Source: Bermanella sp. WJH001
Lineage (GTDB): Bacteria > Pseudomonadota > Gammaproteobacteria > Pseudomonadales > Oceanobacteraceae
DNA length: 64,000 bases
Assembly (NCBI RefSeq): GCF_030070105.1
Contig: NZ_JASJOO010000003.1
Coordinates: 853,155 to 917,154, forward strand
Reading direction: 5' to 3'
The notes under the pieces were generated by a model. The model made no database searches and had not been told where the DNA came from. It saw only the letters and a program-made list of their open reading frames with translations. How positions within the stretch are numbered: position 1 is the first letter of the stretch; every line of letters starts with the position of its first letter. Both the position numbers and the translations under genes were made by a program. Of the stretch, positions 8,093 through 17,564 are shown one piece after another.

Positions 8093-11000
8093 ATGGGCGA
8101 TCGCCATGATTACGTAGCCCTTGACTGGGTTAAAGGCGAAATTGAAGAAGTCTTAAAGCAGGCTCAGTACGAATTAGAAGCGTATGTTGAAGCGCCTGAT
8201 GATACTGCGCGCCTAAAGTTTTGTTTAACCTATTTGCATCAAGTGCGTGGCACATTGCAAATGGTTGAGTTTTACGGCGCTGCTATGCTGGCTGAAGAAA
8301 TGGAAGCCGTTGTGCAAGCCATGTTGGATGACGCGGTTAGTCATGCAGCTGAGGCGCGCGAAGTCTTAATGCAGGCAATTTTACAATTGCCTAATTATCT
8401 AGACCATATCAAATTGGGCCGTCGTGATTTACCCGTGGTATTACTGCCGGTATTAAATGATTTGCGTGGCGCTCGTGGTGAAAGTCTTTTATCTGAAACC
8501 TCATTATTTCAACCAACTTTAAAGTCGGTTGAGCCTCTAAGTGAAAAGCAATTACGTCAATTCTCTGATAAACAATTTTTAGATATTTTAAGAAAACTTC
8601 GTCAGATGTATCAGGTGGCGTTACTGGGTGTGCTGAAGGGTGAAGATACTCAGCACAACTTAGAATACCTACAAAAAGTCAGCACACGTTTAGCTAAATT
8701 ATTTGCAAATACACCGGCTGAATCTTTATGGACAGTTGCGAGTGCTGTGTTGGATGGTTTGCTACAAGGTGGCATTCGTCTAAACAGTGCGGTTAAAGAA
8801 TTGTTAAAACAGCTTGAGCCAGAGCTTAAAAATGTTGTTAACAACGGCGCCGCTGCCATTGAAGAGCAGTCCGATGATTTACTTAAAAACTTACTGTTTT
8901 ATGTAGCGCGCTCTGAAAAAGCAAGCGATCGCATCACCCAGGTTCGTAATGACTATAAATTAAGTGACGCATTACCTTCTAGTAGTGAAGTTGACGAAGA
9001 CCGCAAAGCACTAGGTGGTCCAGATAAAGCCACAATGGGTTCGGTTGCATCGGCATTAATTGAAGAAATCACACGTTTAAAAGAAGAGCTTGATCAGCTT
9101 GTGCAAGACAAGGTCGCACAGCCTTCACAGTTGGCTGGCTTGGTGCCTGGTTTCAAACAAATTAGCGATACCATGGGCATGCTGGGTTTAGGTGTGCCAC
9201 GTAAGGTTATTCAAGATCAATTTGAAATAGTTAAGGGTTTTGTTGATAACAATAAAACCGCAGACAATACGCAATTGATGGACATCGCTGGCGCACTTTT
9301 ATATGTGGAAGCCACCCTTGTAGGTTTAAGTGATCGTTTTGGCAATAACAAAAACGAATCAGCCCAAGTGCAGCAACTCGGTGAAGCACAAAAAGTTGTA
9401 TTAAAAGAATCTAAAAACTTTATTGAGCAAGTAAAAGAATTAGTTGTTGAATATGCAACTCAGCAGGGTGAGCTTTCATTGCTGGGTGAAGCGGCTGATT
9501 TACTAATGAATCTTCGTGGCACATTGATTATGGTGCCACAAATGGAAGCGGCTGATATCGCTCGTTCATGCTCGAATATCTTGCATAAACATGTGGATAT
9601 GCAAGAACGTCCTACCGAAGTTTTATTGGATGCCTTAGCTGAATCATTAAGTGGTATTGAATATTTCCTTGAGCGTTTAGAAGAAAATAATCAAGGGGAC
9701 AGCTCTGCAATTTTATTGCGTGCACGAGAAGCTATTCTGCCATTTATGGCCACGCAAGATTTGGCTCCAGATGACAGTATCCTTGATGCACAAGCTATTG
9801 AAGACGATTTAGAAGAAGTGAACTTTTCTGAGCAAAATGCATTTGCTGAAAGTGATGAGGTCGAAGTTGAAGAGACCACACTTGAATTAGAGCCGGATGT
9901 TTCTTCAGAAGAAAGCATTGAGTTTGGTTTGCCAATTGATAATCAAGAGCAGCTTGTTACGACAGCTGATGAATTATCATTTGACATTGAACAGAGCAAT
10001 GAACTTGAAATAGACACAATTGAGAGTGTTGATGATGAAGTTCAAGAAGCTCAATCACTTAATGCAGAGTTTACTGAGTCACTGCAATCTTTAGAGGAAG
10101 AACCTCAAGATGACGATGACTGGAATCTGGTTATTGATGATGCATTTGATGTTGAAGATGAAACCGTTTTAAGTGATTCCAACGAACAAGCAGTACAAGT
10201 TGAACACGTTGCTACTGAAGCAGAAATAATTGAACCTGAAGTGGTTGAAGTAAGTGCTCAACTAGAAGATGACGATGATGATCTGATTGATGATGAGATT
10301 ATTGAAATCTTCTTAGAAGAAGCACAAGAAGTGCTAGAAACCATTGAAGAATTTTGGCCAGTCTTTAAAGCTGACAATAGTGATAAAGATGCACTCACAA
10401 CCACCCGTCGTGCTTTTCACACCCTAAAGGGTAGCGGGCGCATGGTGGGCGCAGAAGACATTGGTGAAACCGCTTGGGCGATTGAAAACATGTTCAATCG
10501 CTTATTGGACAATACAATAAACATGAGCGATTCATTTGTTGATATCGTTGATTTTGTTGTTACTCAAATTCCACAACTTATTGGTAATTTTGAAAAACGT
10601 CAGGCAAGTGATATCAATGTTAAATTGATTCAAGAATATGCTGACGCTATTTCTAAAGGGGAAGACGTAGCCCCATGCAGTGAAGTGATGTCCGCTGCAT
10701 TGCATGAAGACATAGAGCAAGCACAACAAGCGCAAGATAATGTCAGTGAGCAGTCCAGTGATATTCAAGACGAGCAAACTACAGCAAGTTTAGATCCTGC
10801 ATTACTTGAGGTTTTTAGTTCAGAAGTCGAGTCACACTTAAAAGTTGTACAAGACTTTATTGACGCGGAACAAAGCACCAACTATAGCTCGCCGATTACA
10901 GATGAACTTCAACGTGCTCTGCATACCTTGAAAGGCAGTGCACACATGGCGCACATTGAGTCCATTGGTGATATCGCCGGTGTGCTTGAGCATTTTGCAA

Positions 11001-14000
11001 AAGATTTACGTGCTTATCATGTGGAAACCACGGCTGAAATTATTCACCTGTTTATTCGTGGTAAAGATTTAATCGATGAAGGGTTTGCACAACTCAGCAC
11101 AAACCCATTTGGCAAAATTGCAGGCAGTGAAGATATAACCGCAGATGTGCAACGTTTGAGTCACCAGTTGATTCAACAGTTTCATCAAAAGTTAGGCACC
11201 AATACTAGCCGTAATAATGTTGACCCTCAGGTGTTGTCTATTTTCTTATCCGAAGGTATGGATATTTTAATGGATGTAGAGGACAGCCTTGAAAATTGGC
11301 AAAACGATTCAACAAAAGTTCAGCTTCTTGATGGCATTATTGATGAACTGCAAACCTTAGAAAAAGGTGCGCAAATGGCTGACCTACTACCAATCGTCAG
11401 TTTATGCGAAGCACTTCAACACGCTTATGGTCAAGTTGAACAGCTATCAATCGCGGCTAATGACCCATTTATCGATGTTATTAAAGAAGGTCATGAAGGC
11501 CTGCTCAACATGATGGATATGGTCGCAGCCAGTCAAGCCGTTGTGCCAGAAGCGCAATTGGTGGAGCGTTTAACACAAACATCTGGTGCACAATCACAAG
11601 CTGCGATTGAGCCACAAATAGATGAACAAGAATCCGAGCAAGACTTAGAAGAAATAGAAACCATTGAGCTTGAGTTGCCCGCTGTAGATGTGGCACCTGC
11701 ACAAGCACAAGCAGACATTGACCCTGAGCTGTTAGATATCTTTTTAGAAGAAGCACAAGAACTTATCGACTCAATTAGTACGTCGTTAGATGCTTGGCAA
11801 AATGATCAAGATAATTTAATTCAAGTGGCTGAATTGCAACGTGACCTTCACACCTTTAAAGGTGGTGCACGTATGGCAGAAATTAATGCCATTGGTGATC
11901 TTGCCCATGAATTAGAAGATTTATATGAAGGTTTAAGCCTTGGCCGATTATCTGCAACCGATCAGTTATTTGATTTATTGCACCTATGTCACGACCGCTT
12001 AGCGGAAATGGTGGCGGCACTCGCCAATCAGCAGCCAATTAAGTCGGCACCTGAATTAATTACCGCAATACAATTATTTATTGCCGGTGAATCATTAGAG
12101 TTACCAAGTGAAGAAATCACATTAGAAGTTGAAGCGCCTGCTCATGAGCCTGCTGCAGATCAACCTGAAAGTATTTCGGTGGCCACAATGGCGCTGGATG
12201 CGGATGCTGAAGTGGTTGAAATCTTCTTAGAAGAAGCTGAAGAATTAATGGAAGAATTAGACGGTGCGATTTTGCAATGGCAAGGCGAACCTGAAAATTC
12301 TAAGCATAATGAATCCATTCAACGGGTGCTACACACTTTTAAAGGTGGTGCTCGTATTGCTGGTTTGAGCGAGATTGGTGATCTTGCCCATAACATGGAA
12401 GATGAACTGCAACACCGCTTAATGAATAAACAAGCGGCTGACAGCACACTATTTGAAAACCTACATCAGCAGTACGATTTGATTGCCAGTCGTATTGATA
12501 GTATTCAAATGTGGTTAAACCAAGGTGCACAAGGCCCAGTAGAAATTGAAGCCGTAACGGTTGCTAATAGCGCTGCGCAAACTGAAGCACTTGAAACCAC
12601 ACAATCTCAGCCAAGCAGTAATGTAGTTTCACTGCCTGTGGCAAAAGCGGCAGTTGAAGCAAAACAAAATCAACAGGCTGCTACAGCCCAAGCAGCTTCG
12701 CAAGCACAGCAGGCGCGTATTCAGCCACAAGAGATGATCAAGGTACCGGCTGAATTACTAGATGGCTTGGTTAACTTGGCAGGTGAAACCTCAATTAGTC
12801 GTGGTCGATTAGAAAACCAAGTGACGGATTTCTCTTACACCCTAGAAGAGATGGATTCGACCCTAGACCGTCTTAAAGATCAGCTACGCCGCTTAGATAT
12901 CGAAACCGAAGCGCAAGTGTTATTCCGTCGTGAACAGCAAGGCCCTGACTATGAGGACTTCGATCCATTAGAAATGGACCGTTACTCGCAGCTTCAGCAG
13001 TTGTCTCGTTCATTGGTGGAGTCGGCATCGGATTTAATCGACATCAAAGCCACGCTATTAAACAAAACCAAAGACGCAGAAACCTTATTGCTGCAACAGT
13101 CTCGTGTTAACACTGAGCTGCAAGAAGGTTTGATGAAAACTCGCATGGTGCCATTCAGTCGCTTGGTGCCGCGTTTGCGTCGTATCGTGCGTCAGGTTGG
13201 CCAAGAACTTGGTAAGCAAGTTGAATTACACGTTAGCAACGCCGAAGGTGAAATGGATAGAAGCGTACTAGAGCGCTTAATCTCGCCACTTGAGCACATG
13301 TTACGTAACGCGGTTGACCACGGTTTAGAAAGCCAAGAAAAACGCGCGGCTGCTGGTAAATCTGAAACCGGTAACATCTATCTTGATCTTTCCCGTGATG
13401 GTGGTGACGTAGTGTTACGTCTTGCTGATGACGGTGCAGGTATTAATTTACAAGCGGTGCGTAATAAAGCCATCGAACGTGGTTTGTTAGAGGCGAGCGC
13501 AAAATTACCAGATCAAGAAATTTTACAATTCATCCTACAGGCTGGTTTTAGTACCGCTGAAAAAGTCACCCAGATTTCTGGACGTGGTGTGGGCATGGAC
13601 GTTGTAAACAGTGAAATTAAACAAGTGGGCGGTACCGTTGTTATCGATTCACAAGAAGGCAAAGGCACTGAGTTTGTGATTCGCTTGCCGTTTACTGTAT
13701 CGGTAAACCGTGCATTGATGACCAAAGTGGGCGAAGCCCTCTTTGCTATTCCGCTGAACAGTATCGAAGGTATTGTGCGTATTAGCGCGAAAAACCTATT
13801 AGAGTTATACAAACAAGATAAACCGGTTTACCACTATGGTGGCCGTGAGTACCAATTAGAATATTTAGGCAACTTGCTACGCGATGAAAATATCGTGCGT
13901 TTAGCCGATAACAATACGCCAATGCCAGTGGTATTGGTGCGTGGCTCGCAACCAGCAGCCATTCAGGTGGATACCTTAATGGGTTCACGTGAGATTGTGG

Positions 14001-14560
14001 TGAAAACCTTAGGCCCACAGTTTAACTCTGTACTGGGTGTATCAGGCGGTACCATTCTTGGTGACGGTAGCGTTGTTATCATTCTAGATTTGCCAAACAT
14101 GATGCGTCATGTGAACAGCCTAGAATACAAACAGCATGTTGAGCTTGAGCATCAAGCTGAAGCACAACTTGAAAGCGCTAACGATGGCATAACCTCGGTA
14201 CTGGTTGTGGATGACTCGGTAACGGTACGTAAAGTAACCACGCGCTTACTTGAGCGTAATGGCATGGAAGTTCGCACCGCCAAAGACGGTATTGAGGCAC
14301 TTGAAGTACTGCAAGATCACATACCTGATGTGGTGCTTCTGGATATCGAAATGCCACGTATGGATGGTTTCGAAGTGGCCACGCAAATGCGTCACCACTC
14401 AGTACTGAAAAATGTCCCAATCATTATGATTACCTCCCGTACCGGTGATAAACATAAAGAGCGTGCCATGAGTATTGGTGTGAATGAATACCTAGGTAAA
14501 CCATTCCAAGAAGACATCTTACTGGGTGCCATTAAAGAGATCACAGGTAAAGATCAGTGA
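8093..14560 (+). CDS. chpA: ChpA, giant multi-Hpt hybrid histidine kinase of the Pil-Chp system
   Basis: A 2155-residue cytosolic kinase. The N-terminus has a FimL-like/Hpt-like helical region (HQVRG at His49). Canonical Hpt modules follow with phospho-acceptor histidines at about His776, His944, His1253 and His1414 (HTLKG or HTFKG motifs). One degenerate module near residue 1087 has Gln where His is expected. Acidic linkers rich in Asp and Glu separate the modules. From about residue 1580 come the CheA-like dimerisation region, the HATPase (LEHMLRNAVDHGLES near 1735; GRGVGMDVVNSEI), a CheW-like domain and a C-terminal receiver with phospho-acceptor Asp2084 (LLDIEMP). It autophosphorylates and feeds PilG and PilH. 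Pseudomonas ChpA is larger (about 2470 residues, eight Xpt modules), so this version has fewer. The stop overlaps the chpB start by 4 nt. Confidence 0.96.
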   Translation: MGDRHDYVALDWVKGEIEEVLKQAQYELEAYVEAPDDTARLKFCLTYLHQVRGTLQMVEFYGAAMLAEEMEAVVQAMLDDAVSHAAEAREVLMQAILQLPNYLDHIKLGRRDLPVVLLPVLNDLRGARGESLLSETSLFQPTLKSVEPLSEKQLRQFSDKQFLDILRKLRQMYQVALLGVLKGEDTQHNLEYLQKVSTRLAKLFANTPAESLWTVASAVLDGLLQGGIRLNSAVKELLKQLEPELKNVVNNGAAAIEEQSDDLLKNLLFYVARSEKASDRITQVRNDYKLSDALPSSSEVDEDRKALGGPDKATMGSVASALIEEITRLKEELDQLVQDKVAQPSQLAGLVPGFKQISDTMGMLGLGVPRKVIQDQFEIVKGFVDNNKTADNTQLMDIAGALLYVEATLVGLSDRFGNNKNESAQVQQLGEAQKVVLKESKNFIEQVKELVVEYATQQGELSLLGEAADLLMNLRGTLIMVPQMEAADIARSCSNILHKHVDMQERPTEVLLDALAESLSGIEYFLERLEENNQGDSSAILLRAREAILPFMATQDLAPDDSILDAQAIEDDLEEVNFSEQNAFAESDEVEVEETTLELEPDVSSEESIEFGLPIDNQEQLVTTADELSFDIEQSNELEIDTIESVDDEVQEAQSLNAEFTESLQSLEEEPQDDDDWNLVIDDAFDVEDETVLSDSNEQAVQVEHVATEAEIIEPEVVEVSAQLEDDDDDLIDDEIIEIFLEEAQEVLETIEEFWPVFKADNSDKDALTTTRRAFHTLKGSGRMVGAEDIGETAWAIENMFNRLLDNTINMSDSFVDIVDFVVTQIPQLIGNFEKRQASDINVKLIQEYADAISKGEDVAPCSEVMSAALHEDIEQAQQAQDNVSEQSSDIQDEQTTASLDPALLEVFSSEVESHLKVVQDFIDAEQSTNYSSPITDELQRALHTLKGSAHMAHIESIGDIAGVLEHFAKDLRAYHVETTAEIIHLFIRGKDLIDEGFAQLSTNPFGKIAGSEDITADVQRLSHQLIQQFHQKLGTNTSRNNVDPQVLSIFLSEGMDILMDVEDSLENWQNDSTKVQLLDGIIDELQTLEKGAQMADLLPIVSLCEALQHAYGQVEQLSIAANDPFIDVIKEGHEGLLNMMDMVAASQAVVPEAQLVERLTQTSGAQSQAAIEPQIDEQESEQDLEEIETIELELPAVDVAPAQAQADIDPELLDIFLEEAQELIDSISTSLDAWQNDQDNLIQVAELQRDLHTFKGGARMAEINAIGDLAHELEDLYEGLSLGRLSATDQLFDLLHLCHDRLAEMVAALANQQPIKSAPELITAIQLFIAGESLELPSEEITLEVEAPAHEPAADQPESISVATMALDADAEVVEIFLEEAEELMEELDGAILQWQGEPENSKHNESIQRVLHTFKGGARIAGLSEIGDLAHNMEDELQHRLMNKQAADSTLFENLHQQYDLIASRIDSIQMWLNQGAQGPVEIEAVTVANSAAQTEALETTQSQPSSNVVSLPVAKAAVEAKQNQQAATAQAASQAQQARIQPQEMIKVPAELLDGLVNLAGETSISRGRLENQVTDFSYTLEEMDSTLDRLKDQLRRLDIETEAQVLFRREQQGPDYEDFDPLEMDRYSQLQQLSRSLVESASDLIDIKATLLNKTKDAETLLLQQSRVNTELQEGLMKTRMVPFSRLVPRLRRIVRQVGQELGKQVELHVSNAEGEMDRSVLERLISPLEHMLRNAVDHGLESQEKRAAAGKSETGNIYLDLSRDGGDVVLRLADDGAGINLQAVRNKAIERGLLEASAKLPDQEILQFILQAGFSTAEKVTQISGRGVGMDVVNSEIKQVGGTVVIDSQEGKGTEFVIRLPFTVSVNRALMTKVGEALFAIPLNSIEGIVRISAKNLLELYKQDKPVYHYGGREYQLEYLGNLLRDENIVRLADNNTPMPVVLVRGSQPAAIQVDTLMGSREIVVKTLGPQFNSVLGVSGGTILGDGSVVIILDLPNMMRHVNSLEYKQHVELEHQAEAQLESANDGITSVLVVDDSVTVRKVTTRLLERNGMEVRTAKDGIEALEVLQDHIPDVVLLDIEMPRMDGFEVATQMRHHSVLKNVPIIMITSRTGDKHKERAMSIGVNEYLGKPFQEDILLGAIKEITGKDQ

Positions 14561-15594
14561 GCGAACACCGTTCGTTGAAGCTAGCGGTGGTAGCAGAGGA
14601 CTCATTACATATACATCGCCTTCGCAGAGCCATAGAGGACTTTGGCTGCGAAGTGATTAGTTTGAGCCCTCAAAGTCTACAACTTAAAGGCTTTGATTTA
14701 GACGTATCCGCTTGGCTTGTGGATCTGCGCGAAGATGACGAGCTACTTGATGCATTTTGTGAATTAGAGCAGCCGGTTTTATTGGGCTTTGAAGCAGCCC
14801 CTTCTGCACAAACCCCAGAATACCCTCGCTGGGAAAAACGCCTTTACGCCAAGTTAAAAAACTTAATCGGCAAAGACTTTATTACCGCGGGTAATACCCA
14901 AGCAAGCATCACCGCCATCGAACAACTGGCGCCACAATCTACCGCCATACCGTTACCTGAAAACTTAATAGGCGATAGTGAAAACCAAGCACAAAACGTA
15001 TTTGTCATTGGCAGTTCACTAGGTGGCCCTGAAGCGGTTAAAGCGTTTTTAGATGCATTGCCAAAAGGTTTACCGGTTGGTTTTATTTATGGCCAACATA
15101 TTGATGCTCAATTTGTACCAGTATTGGCTCAAGTGTTAGGTCGGCATGCGCATTTTAAATTACGCATTGCCCAGCAAGACTCAGTGATTCGTAACGGTGA
15201 AATGCTCATTGTGCCAGCGGATAAAGAAGTGGGTTTTCAGCAGGGCCAAGTACAGATTTATGATCGCCCATGGCCAGGACCTTATGGCCCATCGGTAGAT
15301 CAACTTATTGTGAACACGTTAAAAGGTTTCCCTCAAGCTGGGGTGATATTATTTAGTGGCATGGGTAACGATGGAGCAGAAGCGGTATCTCAGTTGGATG
15401 CTAGTCGTACCCAAATTTGGGCGCAAAGCAGCGAAACCTGTGCCAGTGCCGCCATGCCAGATGCATCACGGGAAACCGGAGCGGTTAACTTTAGCGGCTC
15501 ACCACAACAGTTAGCTCAACACTTAGTTGAACACATTAATCAATTAGAAACTCAACGCTTGGTGGATACCTCTCATGCAATCATTGACAAGTGA
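14557..15594 (+). CDS. chpB: ChpB, CheB-type methylesterase with pseudo-receiver
   Basis: A 345-residue protein starting with GTG inside the chpA stop (GTGA). The C-terminal CheB esterase domain carries VIGSSLGGPEAV (catalytic Ser154), YGQHIDAQF (His) and LFSGMGNDGAEAV (Asp). The N-terminal ~120 residues resemble a receiver in length and pattern (VVAEDS at the start, AWLVDLREDDE in the middle) but lack a clean phospho-acceptor and lysine set, so it is probably not phosphorylated. It removes methyl groups from PilJ, opposing PilK. chpC starts 20 nt before its end, so the genes overlap. The length matches Pseudomonas ChpB (about 340). Confidence 0.9.
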   Translation: MSEHRSLKLAVVAEDSLHIHRLRRAIEDFGCEVISLSPQSLQLKGFDLDVSAWLVDLREDDELLDAFCELEQPVLLGFEAAPSAQTPEYPRWEKRLYAKLKNLIGKDFITAGNTQASITAIEQLAPQSTAIPLPENLIGDSENQAQNVFVIGSSLGGPEAVKAFLDALPKGLPVGFIYGQHIDAQFVPVLAQVLGRHAHFKLRIAQQDSVIRNGEMLIVPADKEVGFQQGQVQIYDRPWPGPYGPSVDQLIVNTLKGFPQAGVILFSGMGNDGAEAVSQLDASRTQIWAQSSETCASAAMPDASRETGAVNFSGSPQQLAQHLVEHINQLETQRLVDTSHAIIDK

Positions 15595-16057
15595 CCAGCA
15601 AACTAACGAAGCCTTACCTTGTTTGTTAATACCAATGAAAGGTGGCCGAATTGTATTGCCTAACGTAACCATGGCAGAGCTTATTCCATATCAAGCGCCG
15701 CAAGCTACCTCAGCAGAAGCATCTTGGTTAGTAGGCGCCATTGAGTGGCGTGGCACCATGATTCCGGTGATTTCATACGAAGATTTTTGTGGTCAGCGCT
15801 CAGCACCACAAGGGCAAGATTTACGGGTCGCCGTGGTGAACGCACCAAATGGTGAATCCGGCAGTTTACGTTTTTTTGGTATCGTCACTCAAGGTATTCC
15901 AAGTTTGATCAAGCTCGAAGCGGCGGCCATTAAAGAAAACCAAAACAGCAATTTATTAAAAGGTCAAAAAATGGCGGTGACACTAGAAACCGGCCATGCG
16001 GTGATTCCTGATTTGGATATGATTGAGCAAGAGATTCTTGCACAGAAGTGGCAGTAG
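15575..16057 (+). CDS. chpC: ChpC, second CheW-like adaptor
   Basis: A 160-residue CheW-domain protein: LLIPMKGGRIVLPNVTMAEL near the start, then VGAIEWRGTMIPVISYEDF. In Pseudomonas ChpC is a second adaptor that can link other receptors to ChpA. It overlaps the end of chpB by 20 nt and is the last gene of the operon. A strong intrinsic terminator follows at 16171-16206. Position and fold make the call firm, while its receptor partner is unknown. Confidence 0.88.
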   Translation: MQSLTSDQQTNEALPCLLIPMKGGRIVLPNVTMAELIPYQAPQATSAEASWLVGAIEWRGTMIPVISYEDFCGQRSAPQGQDLRVAVVNAPNGESGSLRFFGIVTQGIPSLIKLEAAAIKENQNSNLLKGQKMAVTLETGHAVIPDLDMIEQEILAQKWQ

Positions 16058-16170
16058 AATTTACGCTTAACGGGAGACGCTATATTAAATTGTAGGAACC
16101 CGCACCTGCGGGTGAATAGTATTAGATTGGAAAAACACGAGTCTGACGTTGATGGCATGTGTTTAAAGAT

Positions 16171-16206
16171 AAAGCGGATATGTTGAAACATATCCGCTTT
16201 TTTATT
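16171..16206 (+). terminator. Intrinsic terminator of the Pil-Chp operon
   Basis: A perfect 13-bp stem (AAAGCGGATATGT, 16171-16183, with its complement at 16188-16200) closes a 4-nt TGAA loop and is followed by a run of T. It is 113 nt downstream of the chpC stop. The A-rich left side would also allow termination of leftward transcripts. Confidence 0.9.
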
Positions 16207-16364
16207 GGGATCATTTTTAGTGCGTAGCTGATTAACTGCAAAACCGTTCGCAATGAGGAACGAGTGTGTCGAAGTGTGGTGTAGTTGTATGGGTCGTTTG
16301 TTAGCTAAAGCTCGATGGTTTTTCTTTTTCGGGGTTGCACCCCGGCCCCCGCTTCGCGGCTAAC

Positions 16365-16417
16365 TATCCGCCAAGTCACCTTGTATATTTAATGAGACTT
16401 TTGTTGTTTGGCGGATA
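16365..16417. repeat. 10-bp inverted repeat with 33-nt spacer
   Basis: TATCCGCCAA at 16365-16374 is exactly repeated in inverse at 16408-16417. The spacer is AT-rich. It could form a stem-loop or mark the ends of a small decayed element. No reading frame is associated. Confidence 0.6.
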
Positions 16418-16531
16418 AATGCCGCATGTTGTTCTCGTTTCTAATTTTATATCAGGATTAAAATCGGAAATATTTAGAATGTGGGAAATGTACTTTTATA
16501 GATATGAGAAAGTAATGTTATGGCAGAATCA

Positions 16532-16617
16532 GTAGGATGGGTTAGATTGAGCGAAGCGAGATCGTAACCCATCAGTTAAATGTTGGGTTACATTCGTGCC
16601 TCATTAACCCAGCCTAC
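16532..16617. repeat. Compound palindromic intergenic repeat
   Basis: The outer arms GTAGGATGGGTTA and its near-complement at the right end pair with one or two mismatches. Two nested modules lie inside: ATGGGTTA with TAACCCAT, and TGGGTTAC with TTAACCCA. The loop contains GAGCGAAGCGAG. The TGGGTTA...TAACCCA layout resembles dispersed extragenic palindromes common in proteobacterial genomes; copy number here cannot be judged from one window. Confidence 0.75.
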
Positions 16618-16717
16618 GATAGATGCAGGGTTAAAATGGTTTCCGGCTCGCTCGCACCTAAGTCCGGAATGACGAATGAAAAACTTTTGACTTAAGTGTA
16701 ACGAAAACTTTAGCTGC

Positions 16718-16745
16718 GTCTCCCGTCTCTCGTCTCTCGACACTG
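16718..16745. repeat. Heptad tract 1, downstream of rsmE
   Basis: Four 7-nt units in register: GTCTCCC, GTCTCTC twice, then GACACTG. The tract ends 3 nt before the rsmE stop codon. It belongs to the 7-bp-period family described in the findings. Confidence 0.7.
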
Positions 16746-16748
16746 CTT

Positions 16749-17477
16749 CTAAAAATCGCCCCACTGACTTTGTAATAGCGTCACAGCCGTCAACGCGGCG
16801 GTTTCTGTTCTTAATACTCTTGGCCCAATTAATTTAGATTTAAAGCCATTATCACAAGCCTGTTCAATTTCATCTTGAGACAAACCACCTTCTGGGCCAA
16901 TGGCAATAACCGCTGAGTTTACAGTTGCTGGTGTATTTTGGTTAGCGTGTCCTCTTGGGTCCAGCACCCATTTTTCATCGGCGTTTACACTACCAATCCA
17001 ATCTTGAAACTTAACCACAGGGTTTAATACAGGTAATACATCACGGCCACATTGCTCACAGGCGCTGATGATGATGCCTTGCCATTGCTTGAGTTTTTTC
17101 TCCATGCGCTCAGCATTGAGTTTTACATCACAATGTTCTGTCCATAGCGGGGTGATTTCAGTGACGCCTAACTCAACAGATTTTTGAATCACCAGTTCCA
17201 TTTTGTCGCCTTTTGAAAGTGCTTGGCCAACATGAATAGCAAGGGGGGATTCGTTTGAGGATGCCACTTTGTTGTTGATTTGTACGGTGACACGTTTTTT
17301 ATCGCTGTGCTCAATCACAGCGTTAAAATGACATGAATCTTGGCCATTAAATAAAATGAGTTCACGGCCGGCCTGCATACGTAATACTTTGCCCACGTGG
17401 TTGGCAGCACTGTCATCTAGGTCAACTAGGGTTGCTTCAGTTAGGGACTGGGGGGTGTAAATTCGTGGGATGCGCAT
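16749..17477 (-). CDS. rsmE: RsmE, 16S rRNA m3U1498 methyltransferase
   Basis: A 242-residue SPOUT-class methyltransferase that methylates N3 of U1498 in 16S rRNA. Diagnostic segments are the PUA-like N-terminus (MRIPRIYTPQ), QKSVELGVTEITPL, SACEQCGR, AIGPEGGLSQDEI and LGPRVLRTETAALTA, the last two forming the knotted SAM site. I start at ATG 17477. The open frame extends 25 codons further upstream to 17552, but that extension is encoded by heptad-repeat DNA, has repeat-like composition and is absent from the family. Heptad tracts flank the gene on both sides. Confidence 0.95.
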   Translation of the reverse strand: MRIPRIYTPQSLTEATLVDLDDSAANHVGKVLRMQAGRELILFNGQDSCHFNAVIEHSDKKRVTVQINNKVASSNESPLAIHVGQALSKGDKMELVIQKSVELGVTEITPLWTEHCDVKLNAERMEKKLKQWQGIIISACEQCGRDVLPVLNPVVKFQDWIGSVNADEKWVLDPRGHANQNTPATVNSAVIAIGPEGGLSQDEIEQACDNGFKSKLIGPRVLRTETAALTAVTLLQSQWGDF

Positions 17478-17491
17478 ACTAGCCTGCGGTT

Positions 17492-17558
17492 CGTAAGATG
17501 TTAGACGAGAGACGTAAGAAGAGATGAATACATCTCTCATCTTACGTGTCACATATAA
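17492..17558. repeat. Heptad tract 2, between the CDGSH gene and rsmE
   Basis: Units of 7 nt in register: CGTAAGA, TGTTAGA, CGAGAGA, CGTAAGA, a short centre, then CATCTCT, CATCTTA, CGTGTCA. The two halves are inverse complements around 17527, so the tract forms a hairpin of about 15 bp with a two-base slip. It fills almost the whole gap between the CDGSH stop and the rsmE start. Confidence 0.75.
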
Positions 17559-17564
17559 GGTATT

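Larger units (their letters stand above)
16058..16748. other. 690-nt gene-free region between chpC and rsmE
   Basis: I find no convincing coding sequence here. The stretch holds a short GC hairpin (ACCCGC/GCGGGT near 16098-16114), the strong terminator at 16171-16206, a GGGGT hairpin (16330-16344) followed by C-rich sequence, a 10-bp inverted repeat (16365-16374 with 16408-16417), an 86-bp compound palindrome (16532-16617) and a heptad tract abutting rsmE. It looks like an accumulation site for intergenic repeats at the junction of two convergent units. Confidence 0.6.

Noticed and set aside
10532-12530. Several antisense open frames inside chpA
   Set aside because: They lie opposite a conserved gene, have no ribosome sites or recognisable motifs and follow from the codon pattern of the sense strand.
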